Positions 17,769 through 26,897 are shown, counted from the stretch's first letter. The stretch is 64,000 nt of DNA from Nocardioides ochotonae (GCF_011420305.2 NZ_CP061769.1:3769001-3833000), one strand, 5' to 3'. The notes: generated from the letters alone by a model not told the origin. A program made the numbers and translations.

Positions 17769-18059
17769 CGGCTCGTCCCCGCGCGGCTGCCGGTCCAGGC
17801 CGAGCCCGAACCCGAGCTCGACGCGCAGCGGCGGATGACCGAACTCGTCGGCCGCAGCCCGCCACTCCTGACCGGCGAGCAGGATGCCCAGGCTGCCCAC
17901 GAGCAGCTGCATGACGGCGGCGCGCGCGACGCTCGGCGAGGGATAGCGGCGGACGGTCCGGTACGCCTCGATGCCCCCCAGGCGCACCACCCCGACGAAC
18001 CCCCAGGAGTCGGAGGCCTCGTCGGTCTCCACCTCGATCATCGTGGCGTCGTCGGTCAT
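17730..18059 (-). CDS. Small hypothetical protein
   Basis: 109 residues from ATG 18057-18059, preceded by a strong GGGAGG ribosome site 8 bases upstream, which supports translation. The acidic N-terminus (MTDDATMIEVETDEASDSWG) leads to a mixed region with one hydrophobic stretch (AVMQLLVGSLGILLAG). No family is recognised. The last 39 bases overlap the 3' end of the convergent helix-turn-helix gene. Confidence 0.65.
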   Translation of the reverse strand: MTDDATMIEVETDEASDSWGFVGVVRLGGIEAYRTVRRYPSPSVARAAVMQLLVGSLGILLAGQEWRAAADEFGHPPLRVELGFGLGLDRQPRGDEPSAGDVVGVVHDP

Positions 18060-18157
18060 CGCAGTACCTCCCACGGCTACCGACCCCGGACGTGGTTTCG
18101 GTGGGAGCCTCACTATGACCGCTCAGCGGCGCCGCAAACCCCGAGGTTCGCCGCGAC

Positions 18158-19921
18158 TCAGCAGGCGCTGCGCGCCACCGACGACTTCGCGCCGGACTGC
18201 ACGCCCGGGGTCACCTGGATCTCGGTGTCCCCGGTCTGGTCGGCGCCCGACTTCATCGTCCAGCGGATGTTGCTCTCCTGGCCGGGCTCGAGGGCCAGCT
18301 GGAGCTCGGCGATCCTGCGCCCGTCCTGGTCGATCGCCGCGTCGTCGATCGACATCGCGTCGAGCTTGACGCCGGAGACCTCGCCGCCGGCCGGCGAGTA
18401 GAGCCGGACCATCAGGAACTGCGTGCCGGGGTCGGCGGGCGACGACCCCGCTCCGGTGATGTACGCCGGCAGCGACGCCGCGTCGTCCGGCGCGCTCGAG
18501 GAGACCCGCATGTGCCCGGTGTAGGCCTGGCGCCCGCCGCCGCAGTGGGTGGCGGTGACGCTCACGTCGTAGTCGAGGAAGTAGGACATCTTGCTCATCG
18601 TCAGGTCGTTGAGGGTGACCGTGACCTGCGGGTCGGCGGCGGCATCGGTGACGAACTCCCCGGCCACGTCACTGCCCGCCAGCGCCTGCTGCTCGTCCTC
18701 GGCGAAGGAGTGGACGTAGATCCGCCCCTCGTCGGCGCCCCGGGCCAGGCCGCTCATCAGCGCGCGGACGTCGCCGCGGCCCGAGGAGATCAGGTCGAAC
18801 GTCGTGCGCGCGACCTCGCGGAAGAACTCGTCCTGCTCGGCGGGGTCCTCGTAGCGCAGGTAGACCTCGTGCAGCAGCTCGTCGACCACATTGTCGGCCG
18901 TGAGCTCGACGTCGCGCACGGTGACCGGGCCGGTCGCCTCGAGCACGTAGGACAGCGCGACCGGGTCGAGGGACACGATGCTGTCGATCGTCTCGGGCTG
19001 CTCGCGCTCCCAGCGGGCCTTGATCAGCTCCGCGGCGCGCGGGAAGTCGGGGGTCGAGGTCGCGTTGAGCATGAAGGTGCCGAGCAGCGGGCCGTAGAGC
19101 TGCTGCTCGGCCGGCGTCAGCGGCAGCACCGGCCGGTCCAGCTGGCGGAACGAGTTCGCCGCCACCTGGCGGACCAGCTCGATGCTGCCGTCCCGGGCGG
19201 TGGCCAGGGTGACCGCGCCGGGAAGTCCGCCAGTCGCGCGGATCTCGGCGTTGTTCTGGAAGACCAGCAGGTGGTTGCGGGGACCGTCGGCACCCAGCAT
19301 CGTCGGCAGCACCTCGAGCGCGGTGTCGACCGAGGACAGCGCGTGGTCGGCGTCGCGGACGACCGCCGCGAGCTCGCGGTACTTGACCTTGAACCGGTCG
19401 ACGTAGCCCGAGGGGTCCTCCTCCGCGAGCCGCGCCGATGCGGCGGACAGGGCCGCGGAGGCCCGCTTGACCGGGTCACGCAGCTCGAGGAGCGCCGCCA
19501 CGTCGACGCGGGCGTCGCGCGGGGCCAGCTGGTCGAGGCCGTCGGAGGCCCTGACCATCGGCTCGACCCCGTCGGCGCCGAGGTCGCTCACGACCTCCGC
19601 GACGGCGCGGACGCCGCTGGCGTCGTCGCCGACGACCGGGAGCCAGGTCAGCGCCGTCCAGCCGAAGCCGTCGGTGCGGTCGCGCGCGGAGTCGCCCGCC
19701 GCGCGCAGGTCGTCGAGGGCGGACTCCAGGCGCGCGGAGTCACCGGCCTCGACGGCCACCTCGATCTCGTCGACCTTCTCGACCGCGACGTCGAGGTCGC
19801 CGTAGACCTGCCAGGCCTGCCACGCGCTCCACGCCCCCCAGGCCCCGATGAGCAGGAACACGGTCAGCAGGGGCCACAGCCAGGCCCGACGAGAACGCAT
19901 GGCCGCCACCCTATGCATCAT
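18158..19921 (-). CDS. DUF4012 domain membrane-anchored protein
   Basis: About 587 residues with one N-terminal membrane anchor (WLWPLLTVFLLIGAWGAW), a helical segment rich in Ala/Asp/Glu, then a large extracellular region. NHLLVFQNNAEIRATGGLPGAVTLATA and FPRAAELIKARWEREQPETIDSIVSLDPVALSYVLEATGPV are typical of DUF4012. The start at 19921 follows GGAGGGGG; an alternative ATG lies at 19900. DUF4012 proteins tend to occur with polysaccharide gene sets, which fits this window, but the biochemical role is unknown. Confidence 0.85.
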   Translation of the reverse strand: MMHRVAAMRSRRAWLWPLLTVFLLIGAWGAWSAWQAWQVYGDLDVAVEKVDEIEVAVEAGDSARLESALDDLRAAGDSARDRTDGFGWTALTWLPVVGDDASGVRAVAEVVSDLGADGVEPMVRASDGLDQLAPRDARVDVAALLELRDPVKRASAALSAASARLAEEDPSGYVDRFKVKYRELAAVVRDADHALSSVDTALEVLPTMLGADGPRNHLLVFQNNAEIRATGGLPGAVTLATARDGSIELVRQVAANSFRQLDRPVLPLTPAEQQLYGPLLGTFMLNATSTPDFPRAAELIKARWEREQPETIDSIVSLDPVALSYVLEATGPVTVRDVELTADNVVDELLHEVYLRYEDPAEQDEFFREVARTTFDLISSGRGDVRALMSGLARGADEGRIYVHSFAEDEQQALAGSDVAGEFVTDAAADPQVTVTLNDLTMSKMSYFLDYDVSVTATHCGGGRQAYTGHMRVSSSAPDDAASLPAYITGAGSSPADPGTQFLMVRLYSPAGGEVSGVKLDAMSIDDAAIDQDGRRIAELQLALEPGQESNIRWTMKSGADQTGDTEIQVTPGVQSGAKSSVARSAC

Positions 19922-19951
19922 TCGCGCCCCCTCCGCACCGGTCCCGAAATG

Positions 19952-19988
19952 CAGCAGGACCCCGCGGCGTCGCCGCGGGGTCCTGCTG
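19952..19988 (-). terminator. Strong hairpin after lysine-rich secreted protein
   Basis: Perfect 18-base inverted repeat (arms 19952-19969 and 19971-19988) with a single-base centre, in the gap between two minus-strand genes. It would stop transcripts of the 20002-20436 gene. No T-run follows, as is common in high-G+C genomes. Confidence 0.75.
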
Positions 19989-20001
19989 AGAAGTCTGAGG
20001 A

Positions 20002-20436
20002 CTACTTCTTGTTCTTCTTCTTGGCCTTGACGTTGATCTTGGTCTTGCCCTGGGCGTTGCTGAAGCCCTTGGCACCCTTGAAGCTCACGCGCACCGTGTA
20101 CGTGCCGGCGCGCTTGAGCTTGCCAAGGTTGACGTTGAAGTCCTTGGACTTGGTGACCTTGACGGTGATGGTCTTCTTGAAGCCCTTGGGTCCGGTGATC
20201 GTGACCTTGAGCGTGCCCTTGGCCTGGATGTTGCCAACGGTGCTGACCGGCACCTTCACCTTGACCGGCTTGTTGACCCGGACAGGCCCCTTCGGCTTCT
20301 TCGCCTGGACCTTCACCTTGACGCAGTCGTAGGTGCCAGGCTTGCAGTTGGCGGCCTGAGCCGGAGCGGAGGAAACCGCAACCAGGCCGGCGGTGGTCAG
20401 GATGGCCGCGAACAGGCCTGCGATGAGCTTCTTCAT
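20002..20436 (-). CDS. Lysine-rich secreted Ig-like protein
   Basis: 144 residues with a clear Sec signal peptide (MKKLIAGLFAAILTTAGLVA, cleavage expected after APAQA-A). The mature part contains two Cys (NCKPGTYDCVKV) and a beta-sandwich-like region with many Lys residues, ending KINVKAKKKNKK. It resembles Ig-like bacterial repeat domains (GTLKVTITGPKGF, AGTYTVRVSFKG). The same style of beta domain ends the large secreted hydrolase at 48561. The upstream region is AT-rich and full of dyads, suggesting tight regulation. Function unknown; the highly basic mature protein may bind anionic cell-surface polymer. Confidence 0.8.
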   Translation of the reverse strand: MKKLIAGLFAAILTTAGLVAVSSAPAQAANCKPGTYDCVKVKVQAKKPKGPVRVNKPVKVKVPVSTVGNIQAKGTLKVTITGPKGFKKTITVKVTKSKDFNVNLGKLKRAGTYTVRVSFKGAKGFSNAQGKTKINVKAKKKNKK

Positions 20437-20561
20437 GTGTTCTCCCCGGTTTTCATGGCACTGGAGGGCGTGTGCCTAATAGGTCCGTACTACAGACCTA
20501 AGCACACCTTTTGGATGTGATGCACATCCGTCCCGCGATTTGACGCAGATCACACCAAGCG
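20437..20561. promoter_or_regulatory. Dyad-rich promoter region of the secreted protein
   Basis: AT-richer than its surroundings. It holds a CRP/GlxR-like site TTTGA-N6-TCACA at 20539-20554, a perfect 7-3-7 dyad at 20513-20529 (GGATGTG/CACATCC), and an interrupted inverted repeat at 20471-20505 (TGTGC..AGGTC/GACCT..GCACA). These look like stacked regulatory sites for the gene starting at 20436. Binding proteins are inferred. Confidence 0.5.
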
Positions 20562-20596
20562 TTAATACCGGGGAACACTTAGTTACCCGGGATTAA
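20562..20596 (-). terminator. Hairpin at the 3' end of the RibD-like gene
   Basis: Arms 20562-20572 (TTAATACCGGG) and 20586-20596 pair at 10 of 11 positions around a 13-base loop. The stop codon of the minus-strand reductase (20593-20595) lies in one arm. It is a likely terminator of the gpgS-folP operon. Confidence 0.6.
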
Positions 20597-21312
20597 CTTT
20601 TGAGGCGTGGTGCCGGGGCGTCGTCGCCGGGGCCTCGCAGCCACCAGCGCCCGAGCAGCGTGCCGTCCTGCTCGAGCAGCAGCCGCGGCACCGCGCTCAG
20701 CCCCACGTGCGCGCCCTGGGTGATCCGGGGGCCGGCCCCGCCCACCAGCAGCGGGACGTACGTCGCGGCCAGCTCGTCGACCAGGCCTGCGGCCAGCAGG
20801 TCCGTCAGCAGGCGCGGGCCGCCCTCGCAGAGCAGGTGGCGCAGCCCGCGGGCGTGGAGGACGTCGACCACCGCGGCCAGATCCACCTCGTCGTCCCCGC
20901 AGACGAGCACCTGCTCGGCCCCCAGCAGGGCCGTCGCCTGGTCCAGCCCGGGAGCCCCTGCGCCGGTGGCCAGCAGCACCCGCCCCGGCCCGGCTGTGCG
21001 CAGGGTCGGCGGCACCGAGCCGCTGCGGCTGACCACCACGACCGGTGCCGCGGCAGGGCCGTACCCCTCGGCGCGGGCGGTGCCGGCGCCGACCAGCACC
21101 GCGTCGCAGGTGTCGCGCAGCAGGTCGAAGACCAGCTTGTCGGCGGCGTTGTTGATGCTGCCGCTGCGCCCGTCGGCGCCGGTGGCCGCGCCGTCGAGGC
21201 TGCTCACCATGTTGGCGCGCAGCCAGGGCAGCCGCGGCGGGGCGTAGTGCTCCTCCAGCGACGCGTCCGGGTCGCCGATCAGGACCCGCACGTCCACCTC
21301 ATCACCCACCAC
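20593..21312 (-). CDS. RibD C-terminal/dihydrofolate-reductase-like pyrimidine reductase
   Basis: About 239 residues. LRANMVSSLDGAATGADGRSGSINNAADKLVFDLLRDTCDAVLVGAGT is the NADPH/substrate core of RibD-C/DHFR-like reductases, and LCEGGPRLLTDLLAAGLVDEL is the conserved second half. Several GTG codons (21312, 21309, 21297, 21291) could start it, and the longest overlaps the upstream gene by 34 bases. It follows folP and a LigB-like gene. The mycobacterial relative Rv2671 can substitute for dihydrofolate reductase, so a pterin or folate role is plausible, but a riboflavin-type reaction is equally possible. Confidence 0.8.
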   Translation of the reverse strand: MVGDEVDVRVLIGDPDASLEEHYAPPRLPWLRANMVSSLDGAATGADGRSGSINNAADKLVFDLLRDTCDAVLVGAGTARAEGYGPAAAPVVVVSRSGSVPPTLRTAGPGRVLLATGAGAPGLDQATALLGAEQVLVCGDDEVDLAAVVDVLHARGLRHLLCEGGPRLLTDLLAAGLVDELAATYVPLLVGGAGPRITQGAHVGLSAVPRLLLEQDGTLLGRWWLRGPGDDAPAPRLKS

Positions 21313-21779
21313 TGCACGCCGTACGGCGCGGCGTCGTGGTCGACGCTGACCTCGGCGCCCGGCTCGAGCAGTCCGGCGAGCGCAGGGATCCCGCCCAGGC
21401 GCGCCCAGAGCTCGTCGGCCAGGGAGAGGTCCAGTCCGCCCAGGTCCCCGCGGAGCAGCGCGGCCCCGAGGGCCACGTCGAAGGCGAGCGCGCGCTCGTC
21501 GAGGTGGCCGGGGGCCTTCTCGCTGCGGGTGGCGCTGCCGTTGCCGACGACCAGCACCGTCCGGTCGGCGTCCGGGGCCCGCTCGGTGACCCCGGCGGCG
21601 GCGAGGAGCGCGTCGGCGACCCGCCGGCCCTGGTCGTCGGCCAGCACCTCGTCGGGCACGCCCAGCCAGGCCACCGCGGCCAGGCAGGCGGCGCGCAGCT
21701 CGGGCACCGGGTCGATGAGCGAGGCGTGCTCGGGCAGCAGCGCGAGGGTGCCGGGCACCAGCACGATCCGGGTGGTCAT
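21279..21779 (-). CDS. Hypothetical protein, LigB/class III extradiol dioxygenase-like
   Basis: 166 residues. The start, TTRIVLVPGTLALLPEHASLIDPVPELRAACLAAVAWLG, resembles short LigB-fold proteins of actinobacteria. No full metal-binding set is visible (only a few His, at LPEHAS, GHLDE and SVDHD), so catalysis is doubtful. Its ATG overlaps the folP TGA by four bases and its end overlaps the reductase, so it is translated within the gpgS-folP operon. The LigB relation is a weak call. Confidence 0.55.
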   Translation of the reverse strand: MTTRIVLVPGTLALLPEHASLIDPVPELRAACLAAVAWLGVPDEVLADDQGRRVADALLAAAGVTERAPDADRTVLVVGNGSATRSEKAPGHLDERALAFDVALGAALLRGDLGGLDLSLADELWARLGGIPALAGLLEPGAEVSVDHDAAPYGVQWWVMRWTCGS

Positions 21780-22639
21780 GCCAGCCCCCGGATGGCGCGC
21801 GCCGGCGGGCGGCGCCCGGCGATCGAGGAGACCATGTCGACGGTCTGCCGGGTCTCCACGACCTCGTGGACGCGGTAGATCCGGGCGCCGGCGAGGGCGC
21901 AGACGGCGGTCGCGGCGAGGGTGCCGACCAGCCGCTCGCCGACCGGCAGGTCGAGGGTCTCGCCGACGAAGTCCTTGTTGGACAGCGAGACCAGCACCGG
22001 CCAGCCGGTCGCGACCATCTCGCCGAGCCGGTGGGTGAGCTCGAGGGAGTGGCGGGTGTTCTTGCCGAAGTCGTGGGCGGGGTCGATCACGATCGACTCC
22101 CGCGCCACCCCGGCGGCCAGCGCGCGCTCGGCGTAGGCGCAGGTGTCGTCGATCGCGGCGCGCACCACGTCGTCGTACTCCACCCGGAACGGGCGGGTGC
22201 GGGGGCGGGCGCCGCCGGTGTGGGTGCAGATGATCGCCGCGCCGTGCTGGGCGGCCACGTCGACCAGCTCGGGGTCCGCGCCACCCCAGGCGTCGTTGAG
22301 CACGTCGGCGCCGGCGGCACAGACGGCGTCGCCGACCGAGGCGCGCCAGGTGTCCACCGAGATGACCAGCGACGGGTAGGCCTCGCGCACCCGGGCCACG
22401 AAGTCGACGACGCGCGAGCGCTCCTCGGCGGCGTCGATCTCCACGCCGGGGGCGGCCTTGATGCCGCCGATGTCGACGATCTCGGCACCTTGGGCGACGA
22501 CCGTCGCGACCCGCTCGAACGCCTTGTCCTCGGCCCAGGTGGCGCCGCGGTCGTAGAAGGAGTCGGGGGTGCGGTTGACGATCGCCATCATCAAGGTGGC
22601 GTCGTCGGTGAAGTCGTGGCGTCGTAGTCGCAGGGTCAC
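21776..22639 (-). CDS. folP: Dihydropteroate synthase-like protein (FolP2 type)
   Basis: 287 residues from GTG 22637-22639. DHPS barrel motifs are visible: MAIVNRTPDSFYDRG (N-terminal loop), GAEIVDIGGIKAAPGVEIDAAEE, ISVDTWRASV, LNDAWGG, and the C-terminal YRVHEVVETRQ. Canonical enzymes condense dihydropterin pyrophosphate with p-aminobenzoate. The gene directly follows gpgS (GTGA overlap), as folP2 does in mycobacteria, and several loops differ from canonical FolP1, so it may be a specialised paralogue without classical activity. No other folate gene is adjacent except the reductase. Confidence 0.85.
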   Translation of the reverse strand: MTLRLRRHDFTDDATLMMAIVNRTPDSFYDRGATWAEDKAFERVATVVAQGAEIVDIGGIKAAPGVEIDAAEERSRVVDFVARVREAYPSLVISVDTWRASVGDAVCAAGADVLNDAWGGADPELVDVAAQHGAAIICTHTGGARPRTRPFRVEYDDVVRAAIDDTCAYAERALAAGVARESIVIDPAHDFGKNTRHSLELTHRLGEMVATGWPVLVSLSNKDFVGETLDLPVGERLVGTLAATAVCALAGARIYRVHEVVETRQTVDMVSSIAGRRPPARAIRGLA

Positions 22640-23568
22640 GGGGCCTCCAGCAGCGGGGCGGCGGGCGGTCGCTCGGTCACCGGCACCTCGCGCACGGCCG
22701 GCACCGCCCCGGGCAGGAACTGGGTGAGCGGGATCGTCGCCGCGTGGTGGCTGTGCGAGGAGCGGGCCCAGCCGGCGGTGAGGATCTGGGTGGCCATCGC
22801 ACCGAGGTCGTGCAGACCCTGGTGGGAGTGCGAGCGGGTGCCGAGGTCGACCTGGGCGATCGCGTCGAGGTCGTGGGTACGCCAGGTGTCGATGAGCGCG
22901 GCCAGCTCGACGGCATAGCCGGTCGGCACCGACAGCGAGGCGAAGTGGTCGCGGCGCACCGCCCACTCCCCCGCCAGCGGCTGCACCAGCCCGGCCAGTG
23001 GCGGGAACAGCAGCGCGATCAGCGGGCGGGCGACGAGCTCGGTCACCCGGCCCCCGGCGTACGGCGTGGACGCGCCGGTCGCCTCGTCGAGGCCGGGGCG
23101 GGCGTAGAAGCCCTTGACCAGCTGCACCTCCGGACGGGTGAGCAGCGGGCCGAGCAGGCCGGGCACGAAGTGGGTGTCCCAGTCGAGCAGGTCGGCGTCC
23201 ATGAACACGAGGACGTCGCCGGTGGTGACGAACAGCGACTTCCACATCGCCTCGCCCTTGCCGGGCCGGGTGCCGAGGTCGGGACGGATCTCCGCGGCCC
23301 GGTGCACGGCCGCGCCGGCGTCGGCGGCCACGGCGAAGGTGTGGTCGGTGGAGTCGGAGTCGATGACCACGATCTCGTCGACGAGCGCGCCGGTGTCGCC
23401 GAGCGGGGCGACCAGCGCGTCGCGCACCCGGGCGACGACCTCGCCCACCGTCTTCTCCTCGTTGCGCGCCGGCACGACCAGGCTGACCCGCTGCTCGCCC
23501 TTGGCGGCGAGCAGCGCGGGGAGCGTCCACTCGTCCCAACGGTGGGTGTTGCGCGCGGACCAGCTCAC
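22636..23568 (-). CDS. gpgS: Glucosyl-3-phosphoglycerate synthase
   Basis: 310 residues from GTG 23566-23568. A GT-A glycosyltransferase (GT81): VSLVVPARNEEKTVGEVV, IDSDSTDHT, FMDADLLDWDTHFVPGLLGPLL with the metal-binding DAD, VKGFYARP, and GGRVTELVARPLIALLFPPLAGLVQPLAGEWAVRR. GpgS makes glucosyl-3-phosphoglycerate from UDP- or GDP-glucose, the first step toward methylglucose lipopolysaccharides or glucosylglycerate. TACCCT at 23575-23580 (minus strand), 6 bases before the start, suggests a leaderless message. First gene of the gpgS-folP operon and divergent from galE. Confidence 0.95.
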   Translation of the reverse strand: MSWSARNTHRWDEWTLPALLAAKGEQRVSLVVPARNEEKTVGEVVARVRDALVAPLGDTGALVDEIVVIDSDSTDHTFAVAADAGAAVHRAAEIRPDLGTRPGKGEAMWKSLFVTTGDVLVFMDADLLDWDTHFVPGLLGPLLTRPEVQLVKGFYARPGLDEATGASTPYAGGRVTELVARPLIALLFPPLAGLVQPLAGEWAVRRDHFASLSVPTGYAVELAALIDTWRTHDLDAIAQVDLGTRSHSHQGLHDLGAMATQILTAGWARSSHSHHAATIPLTQFLPGAVPAVREVPVTERPPAAPLLEAP

Positions 23569-23666
23569 CCGGCGAGGGTAGCGACGTGGCGGGCGGGGTG
23601 GCGGACGGGGCGGCGCCCGATCCGGCCGCTATCGTGACCGGTCCGCGATCGAGAGGACGAACACAC

Positions 23667-24644
23667 ATGAGCTGGCTGGTCACTGGGGGTGCGGGCTACA
23701 TCGGCTCGCACGTCGTGCGCGCCTTCCGCGAGGCCGGCATCGCGCCGGTGGTCGTGGACGACCTGTCCTCGGGGGTGGCCTCGTTCGTCCCCGACGACGT
23801 GCCGTTCCTGCGCGCCTCGATCCTCGACACCGAGGCGGTGACCGCCTTCCTGCGCGAGCACAAGGTCGAGGGCGTCGTGCACCTGGCCGGCTTCAAGTAC
23901 GCCGGTGTCTCGGTCACCCGCCCGCTGCACACCTACGAGCAGAACGTCACCGGCACGGTGCACCTGCTCCAGGCGATGGAGGCCGCCGGGGTCGAGCAGA
24001 TGGTGTTCTCCTCCTCCGCCGCGACGTTCGGCACCCCCGACGTCGACCTGGTGACCGAGCAGACCCCGACCGCCCCGGAGTCGCCGTACGGCGAGTCCAA
24101 GCTGATCGGCGAGTGGATCCTGCGCGACGCCGAGCGGGCCTACGGACTGCGCCACACCTCGCTGCGCTACTTCAACGTGGTCGGCTCGGGCTCCCCGGAG
24201 CTCTTCGACACCAGCCCCCACAACCTGTTCCCGCTGGTCTTCGAGGCGCTGTTCCACGGCCGCACGCCGAAGATCTTCGGCGACGACTACGCGACCCCCG
24301 ACGGCACCTGCGTGCGCGACTACGTGCACGTGCAGGACCTGGCGACCTCCCACGTCGCGGCCGCGCGCCGCCTCGCTGCCGGCGAGCCCGTCGAGCGGGT
24401 CTACAACCTGGGCAGCGGCCACGGGGCGTCGGTGCGCGAGATCATGGACGCGATCCGCGACGTCACCGGCATCGACTTCACCCCCGAGGTGCAGCCGCGC
24501 CGCCCCGGCGACCCGGCCCGGATCGTCGCGACCGGCGAGCTCGCCGCGCGCGACCTCGACTGGGTGATGCGCCACGACCTGCGGGCGATGGTCGCCAGCG
24601 CCTGGGAGGCCCGCCAGGCGGCGGGCGACGCCTACCCCAATTGA
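23667..24644 (+). CDS. galE: UDP-glucose 4-epimerase
   Basis: 325 residues from ATG 23667, with GAGAGGAC 10 bases upstream. Extended SDR: NAD loop [20 protein letters not shown] with the catalytic Ser/Thr, SPYGESK with catalytic Tyr and Lys, LRYFNVVG, and [15 protein letters not shown]. It interconverts UDP-glucose and UDP-galactose for surface polysaccharide. It begins a plus-strand series of nucleotide-sugar genes that continues with the gmd pair. Substrate specificity could include N-acetylated sugars. Confidence 0.92.
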   Translation: MSWLVTGGAGYIGSHVVRAFREAGIAPVVVDDLSSGVASFVPDDVPFLRASILDTEAVTAFLREHKVEGVVHLAGFKYAGVSVTRPLHTYEQNVTGTVHLLQAMEAAGVEQMVFSSSAATFGTPDVDLVTEQTPTAPESPYGESKLIGEWILRDAERAYGLRHTSLRYFNVVGSGSPELFDTSPHNLFPLVFEALFHGRTPKIFGDDYATPDGTCVRDYVHVQDLATSHVAAARRLAAGEPVERVYNLGSGHGASVREIMDAIRDVTGIDFTPEVQPRRPGDPARIVATGELAARDLDWVMRHDLRAMVASAWEARQAAGDAYPN

Positions 24645-24727
24645 GGTAGATCCCGCGTCGGTTCGACAAGAACCCTCGACGCCCGTCCCGGCTGGCACAT
24701 CCTGTGCGCGAGCCACGGGAGGGCCAC

Positions 24728-24901
24728 ATGGGGGGACAAGACCGCTGCACACGCTGCGGGCACGACGTACGACACCGGCTGGGGGCGGGCGACCGACTGC
24801 GCGGGCTGCTGCCGGGGGCCCGCCCGCCCCGGGTGCCGTGCGGGGAGCCGACCGACCACGGCTGGGCGTGCCAGTGCCGCAGCCGCTTCCACGCCGCCTG
24901 A
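24728..24901 (+). CDS. Small Cys-rich (zinc-ribbon-like) protein
   Basis: 57 codons from ATG 24728, preceded by GGGAGGG about 5 bases away. The protein has [11 protein letters not shown], a lone Cys in [12 protein letters not shown], and a terminal [10 protein letters not shown], so CxxC and CxC pairs plus His residues could form a zinc site. It ends 44 bases before gmd. No family recognised. The ribosome site and paired Cys support a real gene; its short length is the main doubt. Confidence 0.45.
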   Translation: MGGQDRCTRCGHDVRHRLGAGDRLRGLLPGARPPRVPCGEPTDHGWACQCRSRFHAA

Positions 24902-24945
24902 GCACAGCGTCCGAGCAGGTCCGCGCCAACTGGCATGATCCGCCC

Positions 24946-25929
24946 ATGCCCACCGCGCTCATCACCGGGATCACCGGCCAGGACGGCCTCTACCTCGCCG
25001 AGCTGCTGCTCGCGAAGGGGTACGACGTCCACGGTGTCATCCGCGGCCAGAACAACCCGAAGCGCGAGCTGGTGGAGAGCCTGCTGCCGGACGTGCGCCT
25101 GCACCACGGCGACCTCACCGACACCTCGAGCCTGCTGCGCGCGCTGCGCGACTCCGCGCCCGACGAGGTCTACAACCTCGGCGCGGTGTCGTTCGTGGCC
25201 TACTCGTGGGAGAACGCGCAGCTGACCACCGACGTGACCGCCAAGGGCGTGCTCAACATGCTCGAGGCGGTGCGGCTGCACACCGGGGACGACCCGGCGC
25301 ACATCCGCTTCTACCAGGCCTCGAGCTCGGAGATGTTCGGCAAGGTCCAGGAGACCCCGCAGCACGAGCGCACCCTGCTGTGGCCCCGCTCGCCGTACGG
25401 CGTGAGCAAGGTGTTCGGGCACTACATGACCATCAACTACCGCGAGTCCTACGGCATGCACGCCAGCTCGGGGATCCTGTTCAACCACGAGTCCCCGCGC
25501 CGCGGCCCCGAGTTCGTCACCCGCAAGATCAGCCGCGCGGTGGCCCGGATCAAGCTCGGCATGCAGGACGAGCTGGTGATGGGCAACCTCGACGCCGAGC
25601 GCGACTGGGGCTACGCCGGCGACTACGTCGAGGCGATGTGGCTGATGCTCCAGCAGGAGGTCGCCGACGACTACGTGATCGCGACCGGGGAGACCCACTC
25701 GATCCGCGACTTCCTCGACCTCGCCTTCGCCCACGTCGGTATCGCCGACTGGACGCCCTACGTGCGCCAGGACCCGCGGTTCATGCGCCCCGCCGAGGTC
25801 GACACGCTGGTCGGCGACGCGGCCAAGGCCCACGAGGTGCTGGGCTGGAAGCCGAGCGTCACGTTCCCCGAGCTGGTCGCCCTGATGGTGGAGGCCGACC
25901 TCGCCGCCGCGCGCGAGGGGTGGAAGTGA
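24946..25929 (+). CDS. gmd: GDP-mannose 4,6-dehydratase
   Basis: 327 residues from ATG 24946, with CATGAT 6 bases upstream suggesting leaderless transcription. [27 protein letters not shown] is the Gmd NADP loop, followed by [34 protein letters not shown] (catalytic Tyr-x3-Lys), [17 protein letters not shown] and [18 protein letters not shown], all characteristic. It forms GDP-4-keto-6-deoxy-mannose for deoxyhexoses in surface glycan. Its TGA overlaps the GTG of the next gene by three bases. Confidence 0.93.
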   Translation: MPTALITGITGQDGLYLAELLLAKGYDVHGVIRGQNNPKRELVESLLPDVRLHHGDLTDTSSLLRALRDSAPDEVYNLGAVSFVAYSWENAQLTTDVTAKGVLNMLEAVRLHTGDDPAHIRFYQASSSEMFGKVQETPQHERTLLWPRSPYGVSKVFGHYMTINYRESYGMHASSGILFNHESPRRGPEFVTRKISRAVARIKLGMQDELVMGNLDAERDWGYAGDYVEAMWLMLQQEVADDYVIATGETHSIRDFLDLAFAHVGIADWTPYVRQDPRFMRPAEVDTLVGDAAKAHEVLGWKPSVTFPELVALMVEADLAAAREGWK

Positions 25930-26897
25930 CAGGTCGGACCGCGATGCGGGCGCTGATCACCGGCGTCGGCGGCCAGGACGGCAGCTACCTCGCCGAGCGT
26001 TTGGTCGCGGAGGGACTGGAGGTGCACGCGCTGGTGCACCCCGACGAACCCCTCCCGGAGCGGCCCGGCGTCACCCTGCACGCCTGCGACGTGGCCGACA
26101 CCGCGCGCACCCGCGCCCTGGTGCGGGACCTGGTGCCCGACGAGCTCTACAACCTCGCCGCGATCAGCTCGGTGGCGCGATCCTGGAGCGAGCCGGACCT
26201 GGTGGCCCGGGTGAACGGACTCGCGGTCGCCGGGCTGCTGGAGTCGGCGTGGCTGGCCCAGGAGGCGAGCGGGCGCCCGGTGCGGTTCGTCCAGGCCTCG
26301 AGCGCGGAGATCTTCGGCGCGCCGTGCCGTTCCCCCCAGGACGAGTCGACGCCGATCCGCCCGGTCAACCCGTACGGCGCCGCCAAGGCCTACGCCCACC
26401 ACCTGGTGGGGGTCTACCGCGAGCGCGGGCTGCACGCCTCCGGCCTGGTGCTCTACAACCATGAGTCGCCGCGCCGCCCGGTGCAGTTCGTGACCCGCAA
26501 GATCACCTCGACCGTCGCCGCGATCGCGCAGGGCCGCGCCGACGTGCTCCGGCTCGGCAACCTGGCCGCCCGCCGCGACTGGGGGTGGGCCCCCGACTAC
26601 GTCGACGCCATGGTGCGCAGCGCGCGCGCCGGGCACGCCGACGACTACGTCGTGGCGACGGGGGAGAGCCACTCGGTGCGCGACCTGGTGGCCGTGGCGT
26701 TCGCGCACGTCGGGATCGACGACTGGGAGCGGTTCGTCGAGGTCGACCAGGCGCTCGTGCGCCCCACCGACGCCGCCGACCTCGTCGGCGACTCCTCCCG
26801 GATCCGCGCGGCCCTCGGCTGGTGCCCCACCGCGACGTTCCACGACGTCGTCACCCGCTTGGTCGCCGCCGACCTTGACACCTGGGAGGGCAGCTGA
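25926..26897 (+). CDS. GDP-mannose dehydratase/reductase-like extended SDR (gmd paralogue)
   Basis: 323 residues from GTG 25926 (alternative ATG 25944). It parallels the preceding Gmd almost motif by motif: [97 protein letters not shown]. It is therefore a diverged tandem duplicate. It could be a second dehydratase with another GDP-sugar, or have become the 4-keto-reductase that completes GDP-rhamnose or GDP-fucose synthesis. Confidence 0.8.
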   Translation: MTGRTAMRALITGVGGQDGSYLAERLVAEGLEVHALVHPDEPLPERPGVTLHACDVADTARTRALVRDLVPDELYNLAAISSVARSWSEPDLVARVNGLAVAGLLESAWLAQEASGRPVRFVQASSAEIFGAPCRSPQDESTPIRPVNPYGAAKAYAHHLVGVYRERGLHASGLVLYNHESPRRPVQFVTRKITSTVAAIAQGRADVLRLGNLAARRDWGWAPDYVDAMVRSARAGHADDYVVATGESHSVRDLVAVAFAHVGIDDWERFVEVDQALVRPTDAADLVGDSSRIRAALGWCPTATFHDVVTRLVAADLDTWEGS

